The notes under the pieces were generated by a model. The model searched no databases and was not told the origin of the DNA. It saw nothing but the letters and a program-made list of their open reading frames with translations. This document shows positions 37,756 to 47,388 of a stretch of 64,000 nucleotides of DNA, in pieces (the first letter of the stretch is position 1; each line of letters starts with the position of its first letter). The stretch spans positions 434,001-498,000 of the forward strand of contig OZ253445.1 in NCBI GenBank assembly GCA_965261165.1. Reading direction: 5' to 3'. The position numbers and the translations under genes are program-made. The stretch comes from SMWN01 sp965261165 (GTDB lineage: Bacteria > Pseudomonadota > Gammaproteobacteria > Eutrophobiales > Eutrophobiaceae).

Positions 37756-39642
37756 ATGCGATACAATACACCAATCATTCTTGTTCTACTGCTTTCCTTA
37801 TTAAGTTTGTCTGGCTGTGACCCGCAAACAAGTAAATCTGTTGTTGACACTTCAGTCCTCAAAACCGATGTCCATGCAAAAAAACTTTATCAGGCAGGGG
37901 ATTATTATGCTGCTGCTGAAGAATTCTTGGCGCTGGCAGAATTAGACCCCCATAATAAAATCAAGTATCAGCTTGGCGCTGTAGATGCCTTGATCAAAAA
38001 CCAAGAAATTGATCGCGCCCAACAGATTATTAATTTTCTACCACAGGAAAAATTAAGTAATGTTCAGGGTATTCTTAAAAAGATCTATCAAGCTCAGATT
38101 CTTCTGACAAACGACGAGATTGATGCCGCCTATAAGCAATTGAATATTATTCTCCCTTCTGCAATACCCAGATCTATACTTGCCAAATTTTATGAAACAC
38201 ATGCATCAATATTGCACCTGAAAAAAGAATATTTTGCCGCTGCCAAAGAACGCATTTTTTTAAGTTCCTATCTTGATGGCGCTGAGGAGATTTCTAATAA
38301 TTATCAGAATATTTGGCAAAATTTATCCCAATTATCCCCGAGTGAACTTGATAGCTACCGAACAGATAACGCTGGAATTCTCACCAGTTGGCTAAAACTT
38401 GCCATCATCAACAAGACTATGTCACAAAACATGGTGAACCTTAAAGCCTCAATCGCAGCATGGCAACAAAGATATCCTGACCATCCTGCCTTGATCGATA
38501 TTATTCCAAAAATTATCAACAGCTCCGAAATACTGGCAGAACGACCTTCACAAGTCGCTCTACTTCTACCTTTCACGGGAAGATATAAAGATGCTTCTAT
38601 TGCTATACGTGAAGGCTTCATGGCGGCATGGTATGCATCAATAGATGATAAACCGATCATAAAAATTTATAACACTGACATCGATAATGTTGTTGCAAGA
38701 TACGCGCAGGCCATTGGCGAAGGTGCTAATTTTGTCGTTGGTCCATTACAAAAATCAGCCATTAGCAAACTAATTGAGCAGAGCGATATTGCAGTCACGA
38801 CCTTGGTGCTTAACCAATATGATGGCGAACATGATATTACAAACACCTTGAGGCCTTCTCCACTGCCTACATTGATACAGTTCGGCCTATCTCCTATAGA
38901 AGAAGCCAGACAAGTGGCGGAACGTGCATGGTTTGACGGACGTGCCAGGGCAATCAGCATTACCACAGGAGACGAACGAAGCCGACGTATTCATAATGCC
39001 TTTGCATCACACTGGCAGGCATTCGGAGGCATTCTTCTTGAACATGTCAATATCGGACAAGATGTTAAAGAACTGAGAAACCCTATCAAAAATGCCCTTA
39101 ATATTGATCAAAGTGAACAGCGCAGCAAAATCTTGCGCAATAAATTACAAAGAAGTCTGAAAGCCGAAGTTAGACGCAGGCAAGATGTGGATTTAATCTT
39201 CATGGCCGTGCCACCAACGATAGCTAGGCAATTGGTTCCACAATTGCGTTACTACGGGACTGAAGATATATACCTCTATTCCATTTCTAATATTTATACA
39301 GGTAATGTAAATGCACGTGAAGACAGTGATATTAATGGTGTCTTGTTTGTTGATATGCCCTGGGTGGTTGATCCGGAGAACGAATATTCCTCATTAAACA
39401 GAATGATTGACCGCCATCGGAAACCTGCTCTTTCAGCCTATAACAGACTTTATGCCTTTGGTATCGATGCCTATCGTCTTATCCCTCGATTTGCCGAACT
39501 CAGTACGCAGCCAAACCAACAATACGAAGGCAAGACTGGCTATCTCAAGATTAATGAGAAAGGTCAAGTACAAAGAAGACTGGTTTGGGCTCAGTTTGTT
39601 GATGGGAAACCAGAATTAACGGACATAACTAGTTTGAATTAA
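37756..39642 (+). CDS. lpoA: Penicillin-binding protein activator LpoA
   Basis: Outer-membrane lipoprotein that stimulates PBP1A. The 628-residue protein has a lipoprotein signal with lipobox LSGC (Cys21), an N-terminal TPR-like domain (about 30-255) and a C-terminal periplasmic-binding-protein fold (about 260-628; QVALLLPFTGRYKDASIAI). Slightly shorter than E. coli LpoA. Its TAA stop overlaps the yraN ATG by one base, so the two are co-translated. Confidence 0.92.
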   Translation: MRYNTPIILVLLLSLLSLSGCDPQTSKSVVDTSVLKTDVHAKKLYQAGDYYAAAEEFLALAELDPHNKIKYQLGAVDALIKNQEIDRAQQIINFLPQEKLSNVQGILKKIYQAQILLTNDEIDAAYKQLNIILPSAIPRSILAKFYETHASILHLKKEYFAAAKERIFLSSYLDGAEEISNNYQNIWQNLSQLSPSELDSYRTDNAGILTSWLKLAIINKTMSQNMVNLKASIAAWQQRYPDHPALIDIIPKIINSSEILAERPSQVALLLPFTGRYKDASIAIREGFMAAWYASIDDKPIIKIYNTDIDNVVARYAQAIGEGANFVVGPLQKSAISKLIEQSDIAVTTLVLNQYDGEHDITNTLRPSPLPTLIQFGLSPIEEARQVAERAWFDGRARAISITTGDERSRRIHNAFASHWQAFGGILLEHVNIGQDVKELRNPIKNALNIDQSEQRSKILRNKLQRSLKAEVRRRQDVDLIFMAVPPTIARQLVPQLRYYGTEDIYLYSISNIYTGNVNAREDSDINGVLFVDMPWVVDPENEYSSLNRMIDRHRKPALSAYNRLYAFGIDAYRLIPRFAELSTQPNQQYEGKTGYLKINEKGQVQRRLVWAQFVDGKPELTDITSLN

Positions 39643-40019
39643 TGCCTAAAAATTCAAAGAAGACTTCTTATCAACGAGGGCGTTGGGCTGAACAGACAGC
39701 ACTGGAATATCTCTTAACTAACAATCTCAAACTGCTGGATAAAAATTTCAGATCAGCATTTGGTGAAATTGATCTGGTTATGCAGGATAAAAATATCATC
39801 CTGTTTATTGAAGTTCGCTATAGATCCAATAATCACTTTCATACTCCTCTGGAATCCATTAACAAGAAAAAATGTGATCGCGTTATATCTACCAGCCACC
39901 AATACCTCTCTGAAAATCGTAACGCCTTACAACTGGATTGCAGGTTTGATGTTGTTACCTTATCTGGCTCACAAGAAACTCCAACGATTGAGTGGATTAA
40001 AAACGCATTTCAGGCATAA
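39642..40019 (+). CDS. yraN: YraN family protein (UPF0102, endonuclease-like fold)
   Basis: Small protein of unproved function with a restriction-endonuclease-like fold. The 125 residues contain RGRWAEQTALEYLL, the metal-site-like GEIDLVMQDKNIILFIEVRYR (E-D-ExK-like spacing, but with R in the place of the Lys in some members) and RFDVV. It is coupled to lpoA and precedes diaA. Confidence 0.93.
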   Translation: MPKNSKKTSYQRGRWAEQTALEYLLTNNLKLLDKNFRSAFGEIDLVMQDKNIILFIEVRYRSNNHFHTPLESINKKKCDRVISTSHQYLSENRNALQLDCRFDVVTLSGSQETPTIEWIKNAFQA

Positions 40020-40059
40020 TCTTGCGCAATGATAAATAAACGCCTTGGCTAACAACATT

Positions 40060-40650
40060 ATGGACCCTATCCAAAGAGTAAAAGAAATTTTTAGTGAAAG
40101 TATTCAGGTCAAAATAGAAGCTACTGAAATACTCGCGCCTGTTATTGTTGTTGCCGCAGAAACTATGAAAAATTGTTTACTAAATGAACACAAGATCCTA
40201 TCTTGTGGCAATGGTGGTTCTGCTGCTGATGCCCAACATTTTTCCTCAGAAATGTTAAACCGCTTCGAAATGGAACGTCCTGGGTTACCAGCAATTGCAT
40301 TAACAGCTGATATACCAACCATTACCTCTATCGCCAATGATTACCAGTACGCTGAAATATTTTCCAAACAAATACGAGCCCTTGGGCAAACAGGAGATAT
40401 TTTGCTAGCATTCAGCACCAGTGGAGAATCTCATAATATTGTTCACGCGATTGATGCAGCCCATGATCGTAATATGACTGTCATTGCATTAACTGGCCGT
40501 GAAGGGGGACAAATAGCCGACATGATAAAATCCGCTGACTTTGAACTTCGTGTCCCTAGCTGGTCTACTGCGAGAATACAGGAAGTGCACATTATGATTA
40601 TTCATTCCCTGTGCGATTTAATTGACCGTCATCTACTTGGCCATGAATAA
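40060..40650 (+). CDS. diaA: SIS-domain protein DiaA (DnaA initiator-associating)
   Basis: In E. coli DiaA binds DnaA and times replication initiation. The protein is a single SIS domain with SCGNGGSAADAQHFSSEMLNR, FSTSGES and VPSWSTARIQEVH, closer to DiaA than to the sedoheptulose isomerase GmhA; the family resemblance to GmhA means the name is judged by context. ATG 40060 is preferred; a TTG at 40045 would add five residues. The gene order rsmI-lpoA-yraN-diaA-dolP matches E. coli. Confidence 0.88.
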   Translation: MDPIQRVKEIFSESIQVKIEATEILAPVIVVAAETMKNCLLNEHKILSCGNGGSAADAQHFSSEMLNRFEMERPGLPAIALTADIPTITSIANDYQYAEIFSKQIRALGQTGDILLAFSTSGESHNIVHAIDAAHDRNMTVIALTGREGGQIADMIKSADFELRVPSWSTARIQEVHIMIIHSLCDLIDRHLLGHE

Positions 40651-40676
40651 AGCAATATTTAGGAGTAAGAGAGAAA

Positions 40677-41261
40677 ATGAATTTTAGCAAAAAATCAATT
40701 TTTATTTCATTAATATCACTATTACTTTCTGGATGTGTTGCTGGGGTTGTCGGTGTCGGTGCAGCGGCGGGAACAACTGCCTCTGTTGCTCATGATCGAC
40801 GAACAACCGGCACTTTCGTCGAAGATGAAGCTATAGAACTAAAAGCAATCAAGAAATTTTTCTCTGACAAAGAAATCAGTGACACTTCACACATAAATGC
40901 AATTAGCTACAACACAGTTGTACTGATCACTGGTGAAACACCAAGTGAAGATATTAGAAATCGCATCGTTAACATTGTCAGAGATATTCCAAAGGTCACT
41001 CATGTTTATGATGAACTAACCATCGCAGCACCTAGTTCATGGACAAGTCGTAGCAGTGATAGTCTAATCACCGCAAAAGTAAAGACTAAACTACTTACAC
41101 TTGAGGGCATGAATGGAATACGTACAAAGGTCGTCACCGAGAAAGGGATTGTTTATTTAATGGGGCTATTAACTAGAGCTGAATCTGATAAAGCCACTAG
41201 CGAGGCTCAACAGACCGGTGGAGTACAAAAAGTAGTAAAGCTTTTTCAATATATCGACTAG
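40677..41261 (+). CDS. dolP: BON-domain outer-membrane lipoprotein DolP (YraP)
   Basis: Dual BON-domain lipoprotein that helps keep the outer membrane intact and supports the BAM complex. The 194 residues start with a lipoprotein signal ending LLLSGC (Cys20), followed by a Gly/Ala-rich stretch and two BON domains (about 45-115 and 122-193; the second includes VKTKLLTLEGMNG and VYLMGLLTRAESDKA). An AGGAG ribosome site precedes the ATG. Confidence 0.93.
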   Translation: MNFSKKSIFISLISLLLSGCVAGVVGVGAAAGTTASVAHDRRTTGTFVEDEAIELKAIKKFFSDKEISDTSHINAISYNTVVLITGETPSEDIRNRIVNIVRDIPKVTHVYDELTIAAPSSWTSRSSDSLITAKVKTKLLTLEGMNGIRTKVVTEKGIVYLMGLLTRAESDKATSEAQQTGGVQKVVKLFQYID

Positions 41262-41346
41262 GTAGTCGTTAAAATATCCTTTATTACAACGTACACTCCT
41301 ACTTAACAACTGTAATCTGGCTTCTTGTTCTTTACTCTGGGTATTA

Positions 41347-41979
41347 CTAAACCAGTATGCCTCGCATTTCTTTCTCTGCATCTGAAAGACTTACCTGAAA
41401 AGTCTCCCTTTTAAAAAGCCTGTCTTCATACTCTTTAAGTGGATAAGCCGATGCTGGGAGCTTAACGCCATATTCTGGCAAACGCCATAACAAGGGAGAC
41501 ATGCAACAATCGACCAAGGTATATTCATCAGACATAAAATATGGCTTATGTATAAATGCTGGCGCAATCGCAGTCAAATTATCTTTCATGGCCTTTCGTG
41601 CATTGCTAACTTTCGTGCTATCCGATGATTCAATATCATCAATCAAGGAATATAAATCTTTCAAAACACGGAAACGTAACTGACGATTACCAGCCCTGAC
41701 TACAGGGTCTACCGGCAACAAAGGCGGATGAGGAAACCTTTCATCAAGATACTCCATAATGATCTGTTCATCATACAAAACCAGATCTCTGTCTATCAAT
41801 GTCAAAACAGAATTATATGGATTAATTTCAGTCAATGTTTCAGGTCTGTCACCATCCTCGACATAATTAATTTCAACACTAATATCTTTTTCAGCCAAAA
41901 CCAATCGCACGCAATGACCTGCGGGACTGATAGTATCTGAATACAACACCATTATAGAACGCCCATTGGCTATACTCAC
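41347..41979 (-). CDS. sspA: Stringent starvation protein A (glutathione-S-transferase fold)
   Basis: RNA-polymerase-associated regulator of stationary-phase genes. The 210-residue protein has a thioredoxin-like N-terminal half (VLYSDTISPAGHCVRLVLAEKDISVEI) and a helical C-terminal half (YTLVDCCMSPLLWRLPEYG). The GTG start gives the same number of leading residues as E. coli SspA and follows an AGGAG site. It is next to petC, as in many beta- and gammaproteobacteria; no sspB follows. Confidence 0.94.
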   Translation of the reverse strand: MSIANGRSIMVLYSDTISPAGHCVRLVLAEKDISVEINYVEDGDRPETLTEINPYNSVLTLIDRDLVLYDEQIIMEYLDERFPHPPLLPVDPVVRAGNRQLRFRVLKDLYSLIDDIESSDSTKVSNARKAMKDNLTAIAPAFIHKPYFMSDEYTLVDCCMSPLLWRLPEYGVKLPASAYPLKEYEDRLFKRETFQVSLSDAEKEMRGILV

Positions 41980-42033
41980 TATAACTTCTCCTGATAAATA
42001 ACTATTTTGATCACAATTGATTGCAACTAACGA

Positions 42034-42777
42034 TTAATGAATGTCCTTCCAATACTCTTTCTTAAGCAGATAGACGATAACGAGAAGCACTAGTAGATAT
42101 AAAATGACGATGATGCCAGTGCTCTTGCGCTGTATTTGAGCAGGCTCACCAATATAGACAAGAAAGTTAACTAAGTCGTTGACCGTATTCTTATATCCAC
42201 CACTGTCCAATGTCCCAGGAGTTTCCAGTTCCAGATGATCGATCACTTCCTGTTGCGTACCATCTTCTTTCCTGATCGTCTTAAAAACAGGTTTTTGCAT
42301 CCCCTGCAACTCCCACAATACGTGCGGCATCGCCACATCTTTAAATGCCAGATTGTTAACACCGAAGGGTCTGGAATCATCGCGGTAAAATGTCATAAAG
42401 TAAGTAGCCAACCAATCCGCACCTCTTGAACGAGCGATCACTGATAAGTCTGGTGCTGCGGTACCGAAAAATCTCTCGGCATCTTTTTTTTGCATGGCAA
42501 TCGTCATGGTGTCACCGCTTTTCTCTGTACCAAACATCAGGTTGCTCAGCAGAATTGATTCTTCAATCCCTAAATCTTCACCCATGCGGTTATAGCGCAT
42601 ATAGGCGGCTGAATGACAGCCCATACAATAGTTCACAAAGACCTTCGCGCCACGTTGCAACGAAGCCTTATCTGTCACATCCACATCTGCCTTGAAACGA
42701 GGATGGTCAGCCGATGTCGCCGACACGGCTAATGGCCAAACCAGTGCGCCAATAAGTAAAATGATTATAGGTCTCAC
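42034..42777 (-). CDS. petC: Cytochrome c1 of the bc1 complex
   Basis: Heme c subunit of complex III. The 247-residue protein starts with GTG, has a cleavable signal (about 1-22), the heme motif CMGCH at 51-55, the region DVAMPHVLWEL that supplies the methionine ligand and a C-terminal membrane anchor (about 222-241). It follows petB with one base between. Confidence 0.97.
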   Translation of the reverse strand: MRPIIILLIGALVWPLAVSATSADHPRFKADVDVTDKASLQRGAKVFVNYCMGCHSAAYMRYNRMGEDLGIEESILLSNLMFGTEKSGDTMTIAMQKKDAERFFGTAAPDLSVIARSRGADWLATYFMTFYRDDSRPFGVNNLAFKDVAMPHVLWELQGMQKPVFKTIRKEDGTQQEVIDHLELETPGTLDSGGYKNTVNDLVNFLVYIGEPAQIQRKSTGIIVILYLLVLLVIVYLLKKEYWKDIH

Positions 42778-42778
42778 C

Positions 42779-44020
42779 TTAAGTCACCCTATCCGGAACA
42801 GGTTTATCTGTGTCATTTGCCGTATAAAAAGGCATTAACAAAAAGAACAAAAAATAGATAACTGCAAAAATTCTGGATGCCATTGTCACGCCGGGTGTCG
42901 CAACCTGCATTCCCAGATAACCCAGACCAATAAAAGTAATGACAAACATTGTCAGTGCAGCTTTATATTTCCAACCACGGTAACGAATTGATCTTACTGG
43001 ACTTCGATCCAACCATGGCAACGTCATAAAGATCAAAGTGGAGGCACCCATGGCCACAACGCCCAACAGCTTGTCTGGAACTGCGCGTAAGATGGCATAG
43101 AATGGCGTGAAGTACCATACTGGCGCAATATGCTCAGGTGTCTTCAGTGGATCTGCCGGAACAAAATTTGCGTGCTCCAGAAAATAGCCGCCCATCTCAG
43201 GATTAAAAAACACCACCAGACAGAAGAATATTAGAAAGACCACTACTCCCACAATATCTTTTATTGTGTAATAAGGATGAAAAGGAATGCCATCCAGAGG
43301 CACACCATTGGCATCTTTACATTTCTTAATTTCCACGCCATCGGGGTTGTTAGAGCCGACTTCATGCAGCGCAAATATATGTAAACCCACTAGCCCGCAA
43401 AGCACCAACGGCACAGCAATAACATGAAAAGAGAAAAAGCGGTTTAATGTCACATCAGAGACGACATAATCACCTCGAATCCATTCAGCCAATTCAGGGC
43501 CGACAAAGGGTATCGCACCAAATAATGAAATAATTACTTGGGCACCCCAATAAGACATTTGCCCCCAAGGCAGTAAGTAACCGAAAAATGCTTCAGCCAT
43601 GAGAACCAGATAAATAAACATCCCTGTCAGCCATAGAAGTTCTCTTGGTCGCTTGAAAGAGCCATATAACAAACCTCTAAACATATGCAGGTAGACCACC
43701 ACAAAGAATGCAGATGCCCCTGTTGAATGCATGTAGCGAATCCACCAGCCCCAATCAACATCACGCATAATGTATTCCACAGAAGCAAACGCACCTTCGG
43801 CAGATGGTTTGTAATTCATAGTTAGCCAGATACCCGTGACAATCTGAATCACGAGAACCAGCAATGCCAGAGAACCAAAGTAATACCAAAAATTAAAATT
43901 CTTCGGTGCGTAGTACTGGGCAAGATGCTCATTCCAGATCTTGGTCAGCGGAAAACGATTATCAATCCAACCTAGGGTACCATTCATCAGCTTCATGCCA
44001 TTATTCATAAGCTTGCTCAT
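42779..44020 (-). CDS. petB: Cytochrome b of the bc1 complex
   Basis: Membrane subunit of complex III with both b hemes and the quinone sites. The 413-residue protein shows about eight membrane segments, the GYLLPWGQMSYWGAQV region and the Qo motif as PVWY (HIAPVWYFTPFYAILR) instead of the mitochondrial PEWY; PVWY is common in beta- and gammaproteobacteria. It overlaps petA by 4 bases. Confidence 0.97.
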   Translation of the reverse strand: MSKLMNNGMKLMNGTLGWIDNRFPLTKIWNEHLAQYYAPKNFNFWYYFGSLALLVLVIQIVTGIWLTMNYKPSAEGAFASVEYIMRDVDWGWWIRYMHSTGASAFFVVVYLHMFRGLLYGSFKRPRELLWLTGMFIYLVLMAEAFFGYLLPWGQMSYWGAQVIISLFGAIPFVGPELAEWIRGDYVVSDVTLNRFFSFHVIAVPLVLCGLVGLHIFALHEVGSNNPDGVEIKKCKDANGVPLDGIPFHPYYTIKDIVGVVVFLIFFCLVVFFNPEMGGYFLEHANFVPADPLKTPEHIAPVWYFTPFYAILRAVPDKLLGVVAMGASTLIFMTLPWLDRSPVRSIRYRGWKYKAALTMFVITFIGLGYLGMQVATPGVTMASRIFAVIYFLFFLLMPFYTANDTDKPVPDRVT

Positions 44021-44640
44021 GAGTTCCCCCTCTGACCATTAGTAGCTGAATCATCGCCGATCAATATGGTTGTTTCATTGATGAACTGGTGTTTCGGTAC
44101 CGCTAAATTTGTCGGGGCTGGCACACCTTTGAAAACACGCCCAGCCAGGTCAAATTTAGAGCCATGGCACGGACAGAAGAAACCGCCTTTCCAATCTGCG
44201 CCAAAATTATGCGCCTCATTCCTTGCAAGATAGTTTGGTGAACAACCAAGATGCGTGCAAAGTCCTACAACCACCAAAAAATCCGGATTGACAGAACGAT
44301 GAGCATTTTTCGCATACTCAGGCTGTTTTTCAACAGCTGATTCCGGGTCGCGTAACATATCCGTCATTTCAGAGAGTTCTGCTACTGATTCTTCACTTCT
44401 ACGCAAAATCCAGACTGGCTTTCCCCTCCATTTAACCGTCTTTCTTTCGCCTGGCTTCAATCCAGCAACATTCACCTCAACTGGGCCGCCAATTGCCTTG
44501 GTCTTTGCGCTTGGTGATAAAGTAGATACAAATGGTACGGCAGTCGCTAAAACACCCGCGCCACCAACAACAGTCGCCGCAGATGTAAGAAAATGACGCC
44601 TCTTTTTATCTATACCATTATTTTGGCCATCGTCTTGCAT
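44017..44640 (-). CDS. petA: Rieske iron-sulfur subunit of the bc1 complex
   Basis: Carries the 2Fe-2S cluster that takes electrons from quinol. The protein has a twin-arginine-like signal (KKRRHFLTSAATVVGGAG), one membrane segment and the cluster ligands in CTHLGC and CPCHG. The ATG at 44640 has GGTGAG just upstream; GTG 44649 is an alternative. It opens the petABC operon. Confidence 0.97.
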   Translation of the reverse strand: MQDDGQNNGIDKKRRHFLTSAATVVGGAGVLATAVPFVSTLSPSAKTKAIGGPVEVNVAGLKPGERKTVKWRGKPVWILRRSEESVAELSEMTDMLRDPESAVEKQPEYAKNAHRSVNPDFLVVVGLCTHLGCSPNYLARNEAHNFGADWKGGFFCPCHGSKFDLAGRVFKGVPAPTNLAVPKHQFINETTILIGDDSATNGQRGNS

Positions 44641-44790
44641 ATCACTCACCCCAAAATATTCCTAAATATTCAAGTTACTACTAATTTTATCCCAGTTCGG
44701 TAGTATACATGTTATGTCAAGCCTATTACCTAAAAAACGATTAATTTTTGCCCACTAATCAGCTTTATATTTTGTAACAAAACCCAGACA

Positions 44791-45912
44791 ATGAATTTAA
44801 AACAAACACTGACTTTTGTTGCCCAGTCTATTGTTATCGGCCTCGCAGCAGCAGCCCTTGTTTTATTGTTAGTACCAGGCATTCTGTCTATTAATTCAGC
44901 CAAACAAGTCGTTTCGTATCGCACAGCAATAGAGATCGCCGCTCCTGCAGTAGTGAATATTTATTCGGCCAAAACGATCACTCAACCTAAAAATTCAATC
45001 CCTCAGGATCCACCATTCAGACAATTCTTTGACAAATCCTCTCAAGATAGTCATGCCTCAAGAGATTCCAGAAAAAGAATAGACAGTAAGGGCTCGGGAG
45101 TCATTATGGACACGAATGGTCATGTCCTCACTAATGCGCATGTCATACAAGGGGCTGAGGAAATTTTTGTCGTCTTACGTGACGGCCGTGAAACGGTTGC
45201 CAGAACTATCGGCATTGACAGTGATACTGATTTAGCCGTCCTGCAGATTGGCCTAGACAATCTTCCTATCATCCCCATTGGCGACTCCAACCAATTACGA
45301 GTAGGTGATGTCGTTCTTGCCATTGGCAACCCTTATGATTTTGGACAAACCGTTACTCAGGGGATTATCAGTGCCACTGGTAGAAAACGACTGGGTATTA
45401 CAACTTTCGATAATTTCATCCAGACCGATGCAGATATAAACCCGGGTAATTCAGGTGGTGCACTTATCTCTTCTCAAGGCAACCTTCTTGGTATTAACAC
45501 CGCAATCTATTCAACCACTGGTGGTTCTCAAGGTATCGGTCTGGCAACACCAGTCAATGCAGCACTAGAAGTCATGCGACAATTGATCAGCAATGGAAGA
45601 GTTGTTCGCGGCTGGATTGGTATTCGAGCACAACCCCTGCCCGCAGACATTGCCAACGCTATGGGTCTGATGAAAGGTGGAGCGCTTGTTTCGGGCGTAC
45701 TACAAGGAGGCCCTGCCGATATCGCCAACATCAACCCTGGTGATGTGATCACCAAGATTCAGGGGCAGGATATTATCGACCCACGACAAGTCATTGATAC
45801 TATCGCCAAAATTGCGCCTGCTTCTAAGATTGAAATGACCATTATCCGAGACTGGAAAGAATTGAAGATTAATGCAGTTGTGACGCAGAGACCACATATT
45901 AAGAGGGGTTAG
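44791..45912 (+). CDS. DegS/AlgW-type periplasmic serine protease
   Basis: Membrane-anchored HtrA protease, probably the site-1 protease that starts the sigma-E envelope stress response. The 373-residue protein has one N-terminal membrane segment (about 12-33), the triad His117 (TNAHVIQG), Asp147 (SDTDLAV) and Ser221 (NPGNSGGAL), and one PDZ domain (about 265-365). A single PDZ and a membrane anchor favour DegS over DegP. It is divergent from petA. DegS is often near sspA-pet genes in this group. Confidence 0.9.
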   Translation: MNLKQTLTFVAQSIVIGLAAAALVLLLVPGILSINSAKQVVSYRTAIEIAAPAVVNIYSAKTITQPKNSIPQDPPFRQFFDKSSQDSHASRDSRKRIDSKGSGVIMDTNGHVLTNAHVIQGAEEIFVVLRDGRETVARTIGIDSDTDLAVLQIGLDNLPIIPIGDSNQLRVGDVVLAIGNPYDFGQTVTQGIISATGRKRLGITTFDNFIQTDADINPGNSGGALISSQGNLLGINTAIYSTTGGSQGIGLATPVNAALEVMRQLISNGRVVRGWIGIRAQPLPADIANAMGLMKGGALVSGVLQGGPADIANINPGDVITKIQGQDIIDPRQVIDTIAKIAPASKIEMTIIRDWKELKINAVVTQRPHIKRG

Positions 45913-46016
45913 GTAAGAATGGTTTCGCCTTTAATTTATGAGAGCACCCGCAGGACACGAACGCAGTTTTCTTTTGGATGCCTTATCTTTGGTCTCTACA
46001 AAGAAAAGTATCACGC

Positions 46017-46085
46017 CTAAAGCAGCTCTGGTTTAATCAATTGTTGCAAGTGCTCTTCTACAGCAGGTTTTTTGGGCGTAAACAT
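46017..46085 (-). pseudogene. hisC: Possible 5' remnant of hisC (histidinol-phosphate aminotransferase)
   Basis: An ATG 7 bases after the hisD stop opens a 22-codon frame whose end, EHLQQLIKPELL, matches the start of many HisC proteins (E-x-RLVRPELLAL). The frame then stops at TAG and no further hisC sequence is seen before the convergent protease gene. Position after hisD is the usual place of hisC. The match is short, so this is a cautious call. Confidence 0.4.
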
Positions 46086-46092
46086 ATATAAA

Positions 46093-47388
46093 TCAGGGCT
46101 TGATTCGATATTTTGCAGAGCGTGCGTGCGCTGTCAACCCTTCCCCATGCGCCAACACAAAAGCTGTCGATGCCAATGATGACGCAGACTGCTCTGTACA
46201 CATAATGACTGAGGAGCGTTTCTGAAAATCGTACACCCCCAAAGGAGAAGAAAATCTGGCAGTGCGTGCTGTCGGCAAGACGTGATTGGGTCCTGCACAA
46301 TAATCACCCAGAGCTTCCGCCGCATATTGCCCCATAAAGATAGCGCCAGCATGACGAATTCTGGGTAACAATGATTCTGGAGCAGCGACACAAAGCTGCA
46401 GATGCTCCGGCGCGACTTGGTTGACAAGCTCAATGGCTTCGTCAACATCTTTAACCAGAATCAAGGCGCCATTTTTATCAAGTGAGCCTTTGATAATGTC
46501 TTTACGCTCCATCTCTGGCAATAAGCGATAGATACTTTCCTCAACTGCATCAAGAAACTCAACTTTAGGACAAACCAAAATGGAACAGGCCTCTTCGTCA
46601 TGTTCTGCCTGAGCAAATAAATCCATCGCCACCCAGTCCGGATAACCTTCCCCATCACTGACAATAAGCACTTCCGATGGACCTGCAATCATATCGATGC
46701 CCACAGCACCAAAGACCTGTCTCTTGGCGGTCGCCACATAAATGTTTCCCGGCCCAACGATCTTGTCCACCTTTGGCACAGAAGCAGTTCCATAGGCAAG
46801 CGCCGCCACTGCCTGTGCCCCGCCAATGGAAAATACCTTGCTGACACCAGAAATTGCTGCTGCTGCCAGAACCATCTGATTTTTTTCACCCTTAGACGTT
46901 GGCACGACCATAATGATCTCAGACACACCTGCGACATGGGCAGGGATTGCATTCATAAGTACAGATGAAGGATAGGCTGCCTTGCCGCCGGGCACATAGA
47001 TACCAACGCTGTCCAAAGGCATGACCTGCTGGCCTAATGTATTCCCTTCTTTATCTTCATATAACCATGATTCCATTTTCTGCCTTTCATGGTATTCCCG
47101 CACCCTGATTGCTGCATGCTCCAGTCCTTCGCGGATTTCAGTCGGAATTGCTGCTAAAGCTGTTGCAAGTTCTGACGTTGGAATTTCAATTTCATCAAGA
47201 TTGGCATCACGTTCATCAAAACGATTGGTGTATTCCAGCAGCGCTTCATCACCGCGTGTTCTGACATCAGTCAGGATAGCTTCGACGGTTCGACTAATTT
47301 CTACAGTAGGTTCATCTGTATTAGCAAGCAATGACTCTAACTGTTCATTAAAAACAGTATCAGAACTATTCAAACGGCGGAGTTTCAT
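46093..47388 (-). CDS. hisD: Histidinol dehydrogenase
   Basis: Zinc enzyme of the last two oxidations in histidine biosynthesis. The 431-residue protein has the motifs VPGGKAAYPSSVLM, IAGPSEVLIV, AQAEHDEEA and GPNHVLPTARTARF. Length is normal. It overlaps hisG by 4 bases (ATGA), so the two are translated together. Confidence 0.97.
   Translation of the reverse strand: MKLRRLNSSDTVFNEQLESLLANTDEPTVEISRTVEAILTDVRTRGDEALLEYTNRFDERDANLDEIEIPTSELATALAAIPTEIREGLEHAAIRVREYHERQKMESWLYEDKEGNTLGQQVMPLDSVGIYVPGGKAAYPSSVLMNAIPAHVAGVSEIIMVVPTSKGEKNQMVLAAAAISGVSKVFSIGGAQAVAALAYGTASVPKVDKIVGPGNIYVATAKRQVFGAVGIDMIAGPSEVLIVSDGEGYPDWVAMDLFAQAEHDEEACSILVCPKVEFLDAVEESIYRLLPEMERKDIIKGSLDKNGALILVKDVDEAIELVNQVAPEHLQLCVAAPESLLPRIRHAGAIFMGQYAAEALGDYCAGPNHVLPTARTARFSSPLGVYDFQKRSSVIMCTEQSASSLASTAFVLAHGEGLTAHARSAKYRIKP

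Noticed and set aside
45933..46019. Short plus-strand frame after the DegS-like protease
   Set aside because: About 30 codons with no family match; probably chance.
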